Numbered from the stretch's first letter, positions 1 to 8,057 are shown. The stretch: DNA of 20,261 bases from Pseudomonas sp. UBA4617 (GCF_002386445.1 NZ_DGIR01000041.1:1-20261); one strand, 5' to 3'. Made by a program: numbers and translations. The notes: generated by a model not told the origin, from the letters alone.

Positions 1-46
1 CGCGTCAACCTTTAATTTCAAGAAACTTTAGCGTTCCTGAAAAACA

Positions 47-76
47 AAGCGGGGAGGCCTTACGGCCTCCCCGCTT
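47..76 (-). terminator. Rho-independent terminator of tyrS
   Basis: A perfect 13-bp inverted repeat (47-59 against 64-76) encloses a 4-nt loop. Read on the minus strand, the stem is followed by a T-rich tract complementary to positions 40-48. It lies 25 nt past the tyrS stop codon, so it most likely ends the tyrS transcript. Confidence 0.9.
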
Positions 77-100
77 CTATATAGCTACAACTATCGGCTA

Positions 101-1300
101 TCACTCTGCCTTGAGGGTTACCCGCGCAAACGACTTCTTGCCTGCCTGGCAAACGTGGGTCGCCCCCAGGGCAAACATGAAATCCCGTTCGACCACGGCG
201 CCGTCAACCTTTACCGCGCCACCACTGAGCAGATCACGAGCCTGCGCCGAGTTCTTCACCAGGCCAGCACGATTCAGCACGGCAGCGATCGGCAGGTCTT
301 CCGCCGCAGTCACTTCAACCTCCGGCAGGTCTTCCGGCAACTCGCCATCCTTCATGCGGTTACCTGCGGCACGGTGTGCATTGGCCGCAGCTTCCTCGCC
401 ATGGAAACGCGCCACGATCTCTTCCGCCAGCTTGATCTTGATATCACGCGGGTTGGCCCCAGCGGCGACGTCGGCACGGAACTGCTCGATCTCCTCCATC
501 GAGCGGAAGCTCAGCAGCTCGAAGTAGCGCCACATCAAGGTATCCGGGATCGACACCAGCTTGCTGTACATCACGCCCGGCGCTTCCTGGATACCAACAT
601 AGTTACCCAGCGACTTGGACATCTTCTTGACGCCGTCGAGCCCCTCGAGCAGCGGCATGGTCACGATGTTCTGCGCTTCCTGGCCATAGGCACGCTGCAG
701 CTCGCGCCCCATCAGCAGGTTGAATTTCTGGTCAGTGCCACCCAGCTCGACATCAGCCTTCAGTGCCACCGAGTCATAACCTTGTACCAGCGGGTACAGG
801 AATTCATGGATAGCAATCGGCTGGTTGGTGGTGTAGCGCTTGTCGAAATCATCACGCTCAAGCATGCGCGCCACGGTGTACTGGGAAGCCAGGCGAATGA
901 AGTCAGCCGGGGTCAGCTTGTCCATCCAGGTGGAGTTGAACGCGACCTCGGTCTTGGCCGGGTCGAGGATCTTGAACACCTGCTGCTTATAGGTCTCGGC
1001 GTTTTCCAGCACCTGCTCGCGAGTCAGCGGTGGACGCGTGGCGCTTTTGCCGCTCGGGTCGCCGATCATGCCGGTGAAGTCACCGATCAGGAAGATGACC
1101 TGGTGCCCCAGGTCCTGGAACTGACGCAGCTTGTTGATCAGCACCGTATGCCCAAGGTGCAGGTCCGGCGCAGTCGGATCGAAGCCGGCCTTGATGCGCA
1201 GAGGCTGGCCGCGCTTGAGCTTCTCCACCAGTTCCGACTCGACCAGTACTTCTTCTGCACCGCGCTTGATAAGCGCCAGCTGCTCTTCAACCGACTTCAT
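101..1300 (-). CDS. tyrS: Tyrosyl-tRNA synthetase
   Basis: Cytoplasmic class I aminoacyl-tRNA synthetase that charges tRNA-Tyr with tyrosine using ATP. The 399-residue product has the class I HIGH-type motif HLGH at residues 48-51, the tyrosine-pocket region with ELGGTDQKFN near 185-194, the KMSKS loop at 226-230, and a C-terminal S4-like RNA-binding segment from about residue 340. The length of about 400 residues fits the longer TyrRS subfamily (TyrZ-like) better than the 420-residue E. coli form; P. aeruginosa carries both types. I chose the start at MKSVEEQ because family members begin there; the open frame extends 15 codons further upstream without conserved sequence. The Shine-Dalgarno is weak (GCGGG). 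The gene is monocistronic between its own terminator and a promoter facing the M23 peptidase gene. Confidence 0.95.
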   Translation of the reverse strand: MKSVEEQLALIKRGAEEVLVESELVEKLKRGQPLRIKAGFDPTAPDLHLGHTVLINKLRQFQDLGHQVIFLIGDFTGMIGDPSGKSATRPPLTREQVLENAETYKQQVFKILDPAKTEVAFNSTWMDKLTPADFIRLASQYTVARMLERDDFDKRYTTNQPIAIHEFLYPLVQGYDSVALKADVELGGTDQKFNLLMGRELQRAYGQEAQNIVTMPLLEGLDGVKKMSKSLGNYVGIQEAPGVMYSKLVSIPDTLMWRYFELLSFRSMEEIEQFRADVAAGANPRDIKIKLAEEIVARFHGEEAAANAHRAAGNRMKDGELPEDLPEVEVTAAEDLPIAAVLNRAGLVKNSAQARDLLSGGAVKVDGAVVERDFMFALGATHVCQAGKKSFARVTLKAE

Positions 1301-1336
1301 AGACAAACCCGCAAGGCTCAGATTCAGGGGGAGCCA

Positions 1337-1364
1337 ACCATACAAGATCGGCCGTCAATTACAA
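1337..1364 (-). promoter_or_regulatory. Candidate sigma-70 promoter of tyrS
   Basis: On the minus strand, TTGTAA (1364-1359) lies 16 nt from TATGGT (1342-1337), about 37 nt before the tyrS start codon. The match is moderate and judged by eye only. Confidence 0.4.
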
Positions 1365-1415
1365 GTTTCGCAAAGGAATGTGACCCGGATACAGGCTTGC
1401 GGCGTCTACGCGCCC

Positions 1416-1444
1416 TTGCGTGAAAATGCTTTTGGTTATATTTT
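1416..1444 (+). promoter_or_regulatory. Candidate promoter of the M23 peptidase-anmK operon
   Basis: TTGCGT (1416-1421) lies 17 nt before TATTTT (1439-1444), inside a strikingly AT-rich patch at about 1421-1500 in an otherwise GC-rich sequence. An overlapping TATATT at 1437-1442 gives a shorter spacer, so the exact -10 is uncertain. Confidence 0.4.
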
Positions 1445-1512
1445 ATACAGTTATTTCATCTTCATCATGTCATTCATCTTTTCCATTTCACCTATTCAAA
1501 GTCACCGTGCCC

Positions 1513-2937
1513 ATGACCAACGAACCGCCTAAAGCGCCCCCGCTTTATCCGAAAAGCCATCTGTTGGCCGCCAGCGGCATCGCCGCCCTGCTCAGCCTGG
1601 CCCTGCTGGTATTTCCCTCCAGCGAAGTGGAAGCAAAGAAAACCACCCTCAACCTCGAGCTGGAGAGCCCTGCCGAACAGTTGAAGGACGAATCCCGCGC
1701 TGCGCCCCTGGTACAGGCAGAAGGTGAGCAAGGCTCGCCATTTGCCCAGATCGAGGGCGCCACCCCTGAAACCCAGAACGCCACGCAGGAAGACGCCCCT
1801 GCCGCAGAACCGGCCGCCGAAACCGCCAAGGAGCCCAGCCACCGCGAAGTCACTGTGGCCCGCGGCGACACGCTGTCGACCCTGTTCGCCAAGGTGGGCC
1901 TGCCGGCCAATGCGGTGCATGACCTGCTGGCCAGCAACAAGCAGGCCAAGCAGTTCAGCCAGCTCAAGCATGGCCAGGTGCTGCAGTTCGAGCTCGACAA
2001 GGATGGCCAGCTGGCCAGCCTGCATAGCAAGGTCAGCAACCTCGAAACCATCCGCCTGACCAAGACCGACAAGGGCTACACCTTCAACCGCGAAATCAGC
2101 AAGCCGGTCGTGCGTACCGCCTATGCCCATGGCGTGATCAAAAGCTCCCTGTCGGCCTCGGCGCAACGCGCCGGCCTGTCCCACAGCATGACCATGGACA
2201 TGGCCCGCGTGCTGGGTTACGACATCGATTTCGCCCAGGACATTCGCCCGGGCGATGAATTCGACGTGGTCTACGAGCAGAAGGTGATGGACGGCAAGGT
2301 CGTCGGCACCGGCAATATCCTCTCCGCGCGTTTCACCAACCGTGGCAAGACCTACACCGCCGTGCGTTACACCAACAAGCAGGGCAACACCAGCTACTAC
2401 ACCGCCGACGGCAACAGCCTGCGCAAGGCGTTCATTCGCACCCCGGTAGATTTCGCCCGCATCAGCTCGCGCTTCTCAGCAGGCCGCAAGCACCCGATCC
2501 TGAACAAGATCCGCGCGCACAAGGGCGTTGACTACGCCGCTCCACGCGGTACCCCGATCAAGGCGGCCGGTGACGGCCGTATCGAACTGGCGGGGCGCCG
2601 TGGCGGTTACGGCAACACCGTGATCATCCAGCACGGTAACCGCTACAAGACGCTGTATGGCCACATGCAGGGCTTCGCCAAGGGCGTCAAGACCGGCAGC
2701 ATGGTCAAGCAAGGCCAGATCATCGGCTACATCGGCACCACCGGCCTGTCCACCGGCCCGCATCTGCACTACGAGTTCCAGGTCAACGGTGTGCACGTCG
2801 ACCCATTGAGCCAGAAAGTGCCGATGGCCGATCCGATCGCCCGGAACGAACGCCAGCGCTTCCTGCAGCAGAGCCAGCCCCTGATTGCCCGCATGGATCA
2901 GGAAAAGGCCACCCTGCTCGCGGCAAACAAGCGCTAA
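1513..2937 (+). CDS. M23 family peptidoglycan DD-endopeptidase, membrane anchored
   Basis: Predicted zinc metallopeptidase that cuts peptide cross-links in periplasmic peptidoglycan (MepM/YebA-like). The 474-residue protein has an N-terminal hydrophobic segment at about 17-34, a low-complexity Ala/Glu/Pro linker to about 108, an OapA/LysM-like domain at about 110-162 (VTVARGDTLSTLF), a middle domain, and a C-terminal LytM domain at about 315-432. Expected zinc and catalytic residues are visible: H336 and D340 in HKGVD, H384 in YGHM, and H417/H419 in HLHYE. The start is taken at MTNEPP, just before the membrane segment; a GTG 93 nt upstream would add an unconserved extension. No good ribosome binding site precedes either start. 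The stop lies 3 nt before anmK, implying one transcript for wall turnover and recycling. Confidence 0.88.
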   Translation: MTNEPPKAPPLYPKSHLLAASGIAALLSLALLVFPSSEVEAKKTTLNLELESPAEQLKDESRAAPLVQAEGEQGSPFAQIEGATPETQNATQEDAPAAEPAAETAKEPSHREVTVARGDTLSTLFAKVGLPANAVHDLLASNKQAKQFSQLKHGQVLQFELDKDGQLASLHSKVSNLETIRLTKTDKGYTFNREISKPVVRTAYAHGVIKSSLSASAQRAGLSHSMTMDMARVLGYDIDFAQDIRPGDEFDVVYEQKVMDGKVVGTGNILSARFTNRGKTYTAVRYTNKQGNTSYYTADGNSLRKAFIRTPVDFARISSRFSAGRKHPILNKIRAHKGVDYAAPRGTPIKAAGDGRIELAGRRGGYGNTVIIQHGNRYKTLYGHMQGFAKGVKTGSMVKQGQIIGYIGTTGLSTGPHLHYEFQVNGVHVDPLSQKVPMADPIARNERQRFLQQSQPLIARMDQEKATLLAANKR

Positions 2938-2940
2938 GCC

Positions 2941-4032
2941 GTGGCGCTCTACCTGGGGGTGATGTCCGGCACCAGCCTCGATGGCCTGGACATTGCCCTG
3001 ATCGAACAAGGCGAGCAGCCCGAGCTGCTCGCCACCCACTACCTGCCCATGCCCGGCGACCTGCGCCAGGAACTGCTTGCCCTTTGCAGCAGCGGCCCTG
3101 ATGAGATCGCGCGCGCCGCGCTGGCGGAGAACCGCTGGGCCACGCTTGCCAGCGAAGGTGTCCGCCAGTTGCTGGCCAGCCAGGGGCTGCAGGCTGATGC
3201 CATCCGCGCCATCGGCAGCCACGGCCAGACCATCCGCCACGAGCCCGCGCGCGGTTTTACCGTGCAGATCGGCAACCCGGCGCTGCTGGCCGAGCTTACC
3301 CGCATCAGTGTGGTCGCTGACTTCCGCCGCCGCGATGTGGCAGCCGGCGGTCAAGGTGCACCGCTGGTCCCGGCCTTCCATGAAACCCTGTTCAGCCATC
3401 TCGGCCAGCGCCTGGCCATTCTCAACGTGGGCGGCTTCAGCAACCTGAGCCTGATCGAGCAGGACAAGCCGGTCCGTGGCTTCGACTGCGGCCCGGGTAA
3501 CGTGCTGCTGGACGCCTGGATCGAGCGCAAGCGTGGCCAGGCCTATGATGCGGATGGTGCCTGGGCGGCTTCGGGTAGGGTACAGAACCACTTGCTCGAC
3601 ACACTGCTGGCCGACCCGTTCTTCGCTGGCAGCGGCCCGAAGAGCACAGGCCGCGAGGTGTTCAACCTGGCCTGGCTGGACGGTCACCTTGCCCGCCTGC
3701 CCGCCTACCGCGACGAAGACGTGCAGGCAACCCTGCTGGAGCTGACCGCACGCAGCATCAGCGACTCGCTGAGCAATGCCCAACAAGGCACCGAAGCGCT
3801 GCTGGTGTGCGGCGGCGGTGCGCGCAACGGCGCCCTGATGGCACGGCTTGGCCAGCTGCTACCAGCCGCGCGGGTCGCCAGTACCGGCACCCACGGTGTT
3901 GACCCGGACTGGGTCGAAGCCATGGCATTCGCCTGGCTGGCGCATTGTTGCCTGGAAAATATCGCTGCCAACCGCCCTAGCGTAACAGCGGCCAAGGGCC
4001 TGCGGGTACTGGGCGCAATCTACCCAGCCTGA
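2941..4032 (+). CDS. anmK: Anhydro-N-acetylmuramic acid kinase
   Basis: Phosphorylates and opens 1,6-anhydro-N-acetylmuramic acid released by lytic transglycosylases, giving MurNAc-6-phosphate in the peptidoglycan recycling route. The 363-residue length is normal for the family. Visible family motifs are the ATP-binding GVMSGTSLDGLD at residues 6-17, GSHGQT at 92-97, DFRRRDVAAGGQGAPLVP at 127-144, GFDCGPGN at 180-187 with the expected catalytic base D182, and a C-terminal CGGGARN. The start codon is GTG, 3 nt after the stop of the upstream endopeptidase gene and with no independent ribosome binding site, which suggests translational coupling. The upstream enzyme acts on the polymer whose breakdown products AnmK salvages. 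Confidence 0.95.
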   Translation: MALYLGVMSGTSLDGLDIALIEQGEQPELLATHYLPMPGDLRQELLALCSSGPDEIARAALAENRWATLASEGVRQLLASQGLQADAIRAIGSHGQTIRHEPARGFTVQIGNPALLAELTRISVVADFRRRDVAAGGQGAPLVPAFHETLFSHLGQRLAILNVGGFSNLSLIEQDKPVRGFDCGPGNVLLDAWIERKRGQAYDADGAWAASGRVQNHLLDTLLADPFFAGSGPKSTGREVFNLAWLDGHLARLPAYRDEDVQATLLELTARSISDSLSNAQQGTEALLVCGGGARNGALMARLGQLLPAARVASTGTHGVDPDWVEAMAFAWLAHCCLENIAANRPSVTAAKGLRVLGAIYPA

Positions 4033-4050
4033 GCATCCGGAAGAAAGTAA

Positions 4051-4076
4051 AACGCCGCGCAATTGCGCGGCGTTTT
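4051..4076. terminator. Bidirectional terminator between anmK and erpA
   Basis: A perfect inverted repeat has 10-bp arms, 4051-4060 and 4065-4074, around an AATT loop. A run of T follows on the plus strand and a complementary A run precedes it (4048-4052), so it can end both anmK and the converging erpA transcript. Confidence 0.88.
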
Positions 4077-4090
4077 CGTATGGCCAGGCC

Positions 4091-4441
4091 TCAGATCGAG
4101 AACGACGAGCCGCAGCCGCAGGTAGTTGCAGCATTGGGGTTCTTGATCACGAAGCGCGAGCCTTCCAGGCCTTCCTGGTAATCCACCTCGGCGCCGGCCA
4201 GATACTGGAAACTCATCGGGTCGACCACCAGGGAAACCCCTTCGCGCTCGACGATGGTGTCATCCTCGGCCACGTCTTCATCGAAGGTGAAGCCATACTG
4301 GAAGCCGGAGCAACCGCCACCGGTGACGAACACGCGCAGCTTCAGACGATCGTTGCCTTCCTCGGAAACCAGGTTCTTCACCTTCTGCGCAGCGCCGTGG
4401 GTGAATTCCAAAGCCGTAGGGGTGAAGGTTTCGACGCTCAT
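4091..4441 (-). CDS. erpA: A-type iron-sulfur cluster insertion protein
   Basis: A-type Fe-S carrier that receives clusters from the assembly scaffold and passes them to apo-proteins; in E. coli ErpA is needed for IspG/IspH and respiratory enzymes. The 116-residue product has the family's three cluster-binding cysteines: C44 in TGGGCSGFQYGF, and C108 and C110 in the C-terminal CGCGSSFSI. The start is supported by a good Shine-Dalgarno (GGGAG, 8 nt before ATG). ErpA is preferred over IscA or SufA because the gene stands alone, away from isc or suf genes, and because of the VETFTP N-terminus. It has its own upstream promoter and shares a terminator with anmK. I see no clear IscR-type palindrome upstream. 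Confidence 0.93.
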   Translation of the reverse strand: MSVETFTPTALEFTHGAAQKVKNLVSEEGNDRLKLRVFVTGGGCSGFQYGFTFDEDVAEDDTIVEREGVSLVVDPMSFQYLAGAEVDYQEGLEGSRFVIKNPNAATTCGCGSSFSI

Positions 4442-4487
4442 GTTGATTCTCCCGGCGCGCTAGCCGCCATAAAACTCGATGACGCGC

Positions 4488-4517
4488 ATTATCCGCTTTC
4501 CCGAGAAAATCGGTCAA
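4488..4517 (-). promoter_or_regulatory. Candidate sigma-70 promoter of erpA
   Basis: On the minus strand, TTGACC (4517-4512) and GATAAT (4493-4488) are separated by 18 nt. The -10 ends 46 nt before the erpA start codon, and the argC terminator lies just upstream. Both hexamers are close to consensus. Confidence 0.6.
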
Positions 4518-4545
4518 GAATTGTGCGGCTTTAGTCGCGACATAC

Positions 4546-4573
4546 AAAAAGGCCCGCACGACGCGGGCCTTTT
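4546..4573 (-). terminator. Rho-independent terminator of argC
   Basis: Arms at 4547-4557 and 4563-4573 are perfectly complementary around a 5-nt loop. On the minus strand the stem runs into TTTTTG. It lies 14 nt beyond the argC stop codon and isolates argC from erpA. Confidence 0.9.
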
Positions 4574-4587
4574 CCACCGATGGTGGC

Positions 4588-5622
4588 TTACGGCAGCAGG
4601 CCTGCGTGGGATAGGCCCATGCGCTCGTCCAGGCCGAACAGGATGTTGAGGTTCTGCACCGCCTGGCCGGATGCGCCCTTGACCAGGTTGTCGATCACCG
4701 AAAGCACCACCACCAGGTCGCCGCCCTGTGGGCGATGAACGGCTATGCGGCAGACATTGGCGCCACGCACACTGCGGGTTTCCGGGTGGCTGCCAGCCGG
4801 CATCACGTCGACGAACGGCTCGTCGGCATAGCGTTTCTCGAACAGCGCCTGCAAGTCGACCGAAGTGTCGGCGACGGTTGCGTACAGGGTGGCATGAATG
4901 CCACGGATCATCGGCGTCAGGTGCGGCACGAAGGTCAAGCCGATGTCCTTGCCAGCCGCCAGGCGCAGGCCCTGGCTGATTTCCGGCAGGTGGCGATGGC
5001 CCTTGACCGCATAGGCTTTCATGCTCTCGCCGGCTTCGCAGAACAGCGAGCCCACCGCCGCACCACGGCCAGCACCGCTGACCCCGGACTTGCAGTCGGC
5101 GATCAGGCGCGACGGGTCGGCCAGGCCTGCTTCCAGCAGCGGCAGGAAGCCCAGCTGAGTGGCTGTCGGGTAGCAACCCGGTACGGCGATCAGGCGCGCC
5201 TGGCGGATCTTCTCACGGTTGACTTCAGGCAGGCCGTACACCGCGTCCTTCAGCAGCTCCGGTGCGCCGTGCGGCTGACCGTACCACTTGCCCCATTCGG
5301 CGGCATCCTGCAAACGGAAGTCGGCCGACAGGTCGATCACCTTGGTACCCGCCGCCAACAGTTCGCCGGCCAGGGCATGGGCAACGCCGTGCGGCGTGGC
5401 GAAGAACACCACGTCACAGGCCGCCAGGTTCTTGCTGTCCGGCACGCTGAACGCCAGCCCGTCATAGTGGCCGCGCAGGTTCGGGTACATGTCCGCCACC
5501 GCCACGCCGGCCTCGGAGCGCGAAGTGATGACCGCCACTTCGGCCTGTGGATGCTGTGCCAGCAGACGCAACAGTTCGACGCCGGTGTAACCCGTGCCGC
5601 CGACGATACCGACCTTGATCAT
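4588..5622 (-). CDS. argC: N-acetyl-gamma-glutamyl-phosphate reductase
   Basis: Third step of arginine synthesis: NADPH-dependent reduction of N-acetylglutamyl-5-phosphate to the semialdehyde in the cytoplasm. The 344-residue product begins with the dinucleotide-binding loop VGIVGGTGYTG at 4-14. It carries the nucleophilic C150 in AVPGCYPTA and the conserved DLSADFR at 98-104, HGVAH around 78-82, and SGVSGAGR. Length matches the usual ~345 residues of the long ArgC class. AAGGGG lies about 9 nt before the ATG. The gene is transcribed alone, divergent from hemJ, with no arginine neighbours, as is common in pseudomonads, where arg genes are scattered. Confidence 0.96.
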   Translation of the reverse strand: MIKVGIVGGTGYTGVELLRLLAQHPQAEVAVITSRSEAGVAVADMYPNLRGHYDGLAFSVPDSKNLAACDVVFFATPHGVAHALAGELLAAGTKVIDLSADFRLQDAAEWGKWYGQPHGAPELLKDAVYGLPEVNREKIRQARLIAVPGCYPTATQLGFLPLLEAGLADPSRLIADCKSGVSGAGRGAAVGSLFCEAGESMKAYAVKGHRHLPEISQGLRLAAGKDIGLTFVPHLTPMIRGIHATLYATVADTSVDLQALFEKRYADEPFVDVMPAGSHPETRSVRGANVCRIAVHRPQGGDLVVVLSVIDNLVKGASGQAVQNLNILFGLDERMGLSHAGLLP

Positions 5623-5763
5623 AACGCTTGCCCCTTATCAACGAGCCGTCTGGAAAGCGCACGATAATAGGGGTGCAAGGCGCCTGTAACAACTCTTCGG
5701 GTGACCCTTCGGGCGCTTGACCACTACTATCTGACGACCGTGAATACCTGAAGGAACTCCCCC

Positions 5764-6189
5764 ATGCTTTACCTGTGGATCAAAGCGCTGCACATAGTCA
5801 GCGTGGTGTGCTGGTTTGCCGGCTTGTTCTACCTGCCGCGGCTGTTCGTCTACCACGCCCAGAGCCAGGACAGCATCAGCCAGGAACGCTTCGTGATCAT
5901 GGAGCGCAAGCTGTTCCGCGGCATCATGAATCCGGCGATGATCGCCACCTACGTGTTCGGCGCGTGGATGCTCTACCTCACCCCGGGCTGGCTCAGCCAG
6001 GGCTGGCTGCATGCCAAGCTGACCCTGGTCATCCTGCTGACCGTCTACCATCACATGTGCGGCGCCCAGCGCAAACGCTTCGCCAGCGGCAGCAACACCC
6101 ACAGCCACGTCTACTATCGCTGGTTCAATGAAGTGCCCGTGCTGTTCCTGCTGGGCATCGTGATTCTGGTGGTGGTCAAGCCATTCTGA
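5764..6189 (+). CDS. hemJ: Protoporphyrinogen IX oxidase, HemJ type
   Basis: Predicted inner-membrane enzyme that oxidises protoporphyrinogen IX to protoporphyrin IX, the penultimate heme step, in bacteria lacking HemG or HemY. The 141-residue protein has about four hydrophobic segments and the N-terminal family signature KALHIVSVVCWFAGLFYLPR at residues 7-26, including the conserved H10, followed later by the LHAKL segment with the conserved lysine and by YRWFNEVPVL. AAGGA lies 8 nt before the ATG. It was long annotated as an uncharacterised UPF0093/CopD-like membrane protein. The nitronate monooxygenase gene starts 28 nt downstream, so the two are probably co-transcribed, although no functional tie between them is evident. 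Confidence 0.9.
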   Translation: MLYLWIKALHIVSVVCWFAGLFYLPRLFVYHAQSQDSISQERFVIMERKLFRGIMNPAMIATYVFGAWMLYLTPGWLSQGWLHAKLTLVILLTVYHHMCGAQRKRFASGSNTHSHVYYRWFNEVPVLFLLGIVILVVVKPF

Positions 6190-6217
6190 CATCGCCACAC
6201 GCTCAAGGAGCCTCGCC

Positions 6218-7174
6218 ATGTCGTTACCCGCCTCGCTCGAACAACGCCTGCGCTTGCCCGTGGTTGCCGCCCCGATGTTCCTGATCTCCAACCCCAGGCT
6301 GGTGCTGGCGTGCTGCGGCGGCGGCATCGTCGGCAGCTTCCCCGCCCTGAACCAACGCGACAGCGCCGGTTTCAAGGCCTGGCTGGAAGAGATCGAGGAC
6401 GGCCTGGCGCAATTGCCGGCGCCAGCGCCCTATGCCGTCAATCTGATTGTCCACCCGAGCAATCCGCGGCTGCAGGCTGACCTGGCCTTGTGTGTGGACC
6501 AGCGTGTGCCGATCGTCATCACCAGCCTCGGCGCAGTAAAGGAAGTGGTCGATGCCGTGCACGGTTACGGCGGCCTGGTATTCCACGATGTCACCACCCG
6601 CCGCCATGCCGAAAAGGCTGCCGCGGCCGGTGTCGATGGCCTGATCGCCGTTGCGGCAGGCGCAGGCGGCCATGCCGGCACCTGGAGCCCGTTTGCCCTG
6701 GCCGCGGAAATTCGCCAGTTCTTCGACAAGACCTTGCTGCTGGCCGGCTGCCTCAACCATGGCCACGAAATACTGGCGGCACAGGTGCTGGGCGCCGACC
6801 TGGCGTACATGGGCACCCGCTTCATCGCCACAACCGAAAGCCAGGCTCAGAGCGCCTACAAGCAGATGCTGCTGGGCGCCCATGCTGCCGACATCGTCCA
6901 TACCCCGGCGGTGTCCGGTGTCCCCGCCAGCTTCCTGCGCCCGAGCCTGGAACAGGCGGGCTACGACATGGACGCGCTCAAGGCTGGCAACGAACAAGGC
7001 AAGCTCAAGCCGATAGACGACGAAGCCAAGGCCTGGAAGACCGTGTGGTCGGCAGGCCAAGGCGTCGGCGGTATCGATGACCTGCCGGGTGCCGGTGCGC
7101 TGATCGAACGCCTTCACAACGAGTATCAGCAAGCCCTGTTGCGCTGCCAGGCCCTAGCCACCAGCACCGCCTAG
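6218..7174 (+). CDS. Nitronate monooxygenase family flavoprotein
   Basis: FMN-dependent TIM-barrel enzyme of the 2-nitropropane dioxygenase/nitronate monooxygenase family, which oxidises toxic alkyl nitronates such as propionate 3-nitronate. The 318-residue protein shows the N-terminal RLPVVAAPMF, the GGGIVGSF segment, the flavin-phosphate and catalytic-His region AGAGGHAGTWSP in its middle, and YMGTRFIATTES near residue 200. AAGGAG lies 7 nt before the ATG. It follows hemJ by 28 nt. The substrate cannot be fixed from sequence; the family also includes enoyl-reductase-like members, but the GGHAG motif favours a nitronate monooxygenase. Confidence 0.82.
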   Translation: MSLPASLEQRLRLPVVAAPMFLISNPRLVLACCGGGIVGSFPALNQRDSAGFKAWLEEIEDGLAQLPAPAPYAVNLIVHPSNPRLQADLALCVDQRVPIVITSLGAVKEVVDAVHGYGGLVFHDVTTRRHAEKAAAAGVDGLIAVAAGAGGHAGTWSPFALAAEIRQFFDKTLLLAGCLNHGHEILAAQVLGADLAYMGTRFIATTESQAQSAYKQMLLGAHAADIVHTPAVSGVPASFLRPSLEQAGYDMDALKAGNEQGKLKPIDDEAKAWKTVWSAGQGVGGIDDLPGAGALIERLHNEYQQALLRCQALATSTA

Positions 7175-7204
7175 CAAAAGGCAACACCTGGCCCGGCCAA
7201 GCTG

Positions 7205-7210
7205 TACACT
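7205..7210 (+). promoter_or_regulatory. Possible -10 element upstream of the SDR gene
   Basis: TACACT within gTACACTaGGC lies 31 nt before the SDR start codon. The same GTACACTnGGC string recurs before the next gene (8051-8061). No convincing -35 hexamer is visible. Confidence 0.25.
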
Positions 7211-7241
7211 AGGCGCCCTCTTCAGCCCCCAGGAGCCTTGC

Positions 7242-8024
7242 ATGACCCGTTACGCCATGATCACTGGTGCTTCCAGCGGCCTGGGCCTGGCCCTGGCGGA
7301 AGCGCTGGCGCGGCGCGGGCGCAACCTGATCCTGGTGGCACGCCAGCGTGAAACGCTGGAACCAGTGGCCATCGAGCTTACCCAGCGCTTTGGTGTGGAA
7401 GTGCTGTTCCGCGCCTGCGACCTCAGCCAGCCACTGCGCCTGTCGGGCTTCGTGCTGGAACTGGAAGAAGGCGAACGGCGCATCGACCTGCTGGTCAACT
7501 GTGCCGGCCTGCGCACCTACGGCCCGTTCCTGGCCCATGAGTGGGCCGATGAGCAGGACCTGCTGGAAGTCAACGTGCTCGCCCTGAGCCGGCTATGCCA
7601 CGCCATCGGCAACCTGATGGCGGTGCAGGGCGGCGGCCAGATCCTCAATGTTGCAGGCCTGGCCGCTGTGGCGCCGGGCCCGTGGCTGGCCACCTATGCC
7701 GCCAGCAAGGCCTATGTACTGAGCTTCTCGCAGGCCCTGCGCGAAGAACTCAAGCGTACCGGCATCAAGGTCTCGGTGCTGTGCCCCGGCCCGGTGCGCT
7801 CCTCGCGCCGGCGCATACCGCGGCTCGATGGCAAGCCGCGTTGCCTCAGCCCGGAGGAGGTGGCGCTGTACACCGTGCGCGCACTGGACAAGAACCGCGC
7901 ACTGATCATGCCCGGCCGGCGCAACCGCTGGCTGGCTTTCGTCCCGCGCCTGCTGCCCCGCTGGCTGGTGCGCAAGCTGGCCGGCTTCATCCACCGCCGC
8001 TACTGCCCGCTCGGCATGGAATAG
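7242..8024 (+). CDS. Short-chain dehydrogenase/reductase-like protein lacking the catalytic Ser
   Basis: A 260-residue classical SDR fold with the nucleotide-binding TGASSGLG at residues 8-15, D60 of the adenine pocket, NCAG at 86-89, the active-site YAASK with Y152 and K156, and CPGPV after the sheet. It resembles the DltE/YqjQ-like group of SDRs. The Ser expected 13 residues before the Tyr is Gly139 (NVAGLAA, where relatives read NVASLAA), so normal oxidoreductase chemistry may be weak or lost. The C-terminal ~50 residues are very basic, with an amphipathic, hydrophobic stretch (RWLAFVPRLLPRWLVRKLAGF) that could contact membrane. AGGAG lies 6 nt before the ATG. The substrate is unknown. Confidence 0.8.
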   Translation: MTRYAMITGASSGLGLALAEALARRGRNLILVARQRETLEPVAIELTQRFGVEVLFRACDLSQPLRLSGFVLELEEGERRIDLLVNCAGLRTYGPFLAHEWADEQDLLEVNVLALSRLCHAIGNLMAVQGGGQILNVAGLAAVAPGPWLATYAASKAYVLSFSQALREELKRTGIKVSVLCPGPVRSSRRRIPRLDGKPRCLSPEEVALYTVRALDKNRALIMPGRRNRWLAFVPRLLPRWLVRKLAGFIHRRYCPLGME

Positions 8025-8051
8025 CCACTGGGCGAGCGGCGCCTGGCTGAG

Positions 8052-8057
8052 TACACT
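8052..8057 (+). promoter_or_regulatory. Possible -10 element upstream of the HIT gene
   Basis: TACACT within gTACACTcGGC repeats the string seen before the SDR gene and lies 30 nt before the GTG start. There is no clear -35 hexamer. Confidence 0.25.

Noticed and set aside
155..1423. Long plus-strand open frame opposite tyrS
   Set aside because: It lies antisense to a clear TyrRS with HIGH and KMSKS motifs; the translation is His/Gln/Arg-rich with no family resemblance, as expected from GC-rich codon bias.
2476..3786. 436-codon minus-strand open frame across the M23 gene and anmK
   Set aside because: It spans two well-supported genes on the other strand and encodes a sequence without recognisable motifs: a shadow of high GC3.
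4442..4545. IscR-type operator upstream of erpA
   Set aside because: I looked for the expected partial palindrome around the promoter and found no convincing match.
5717..5747. TTGACC followed by a TGAATA-like element before hemJ
   Set aside because: The -10 is poor and transcription would start inside or past the ribosome binding site, so it is unlikely to be the working promoter.
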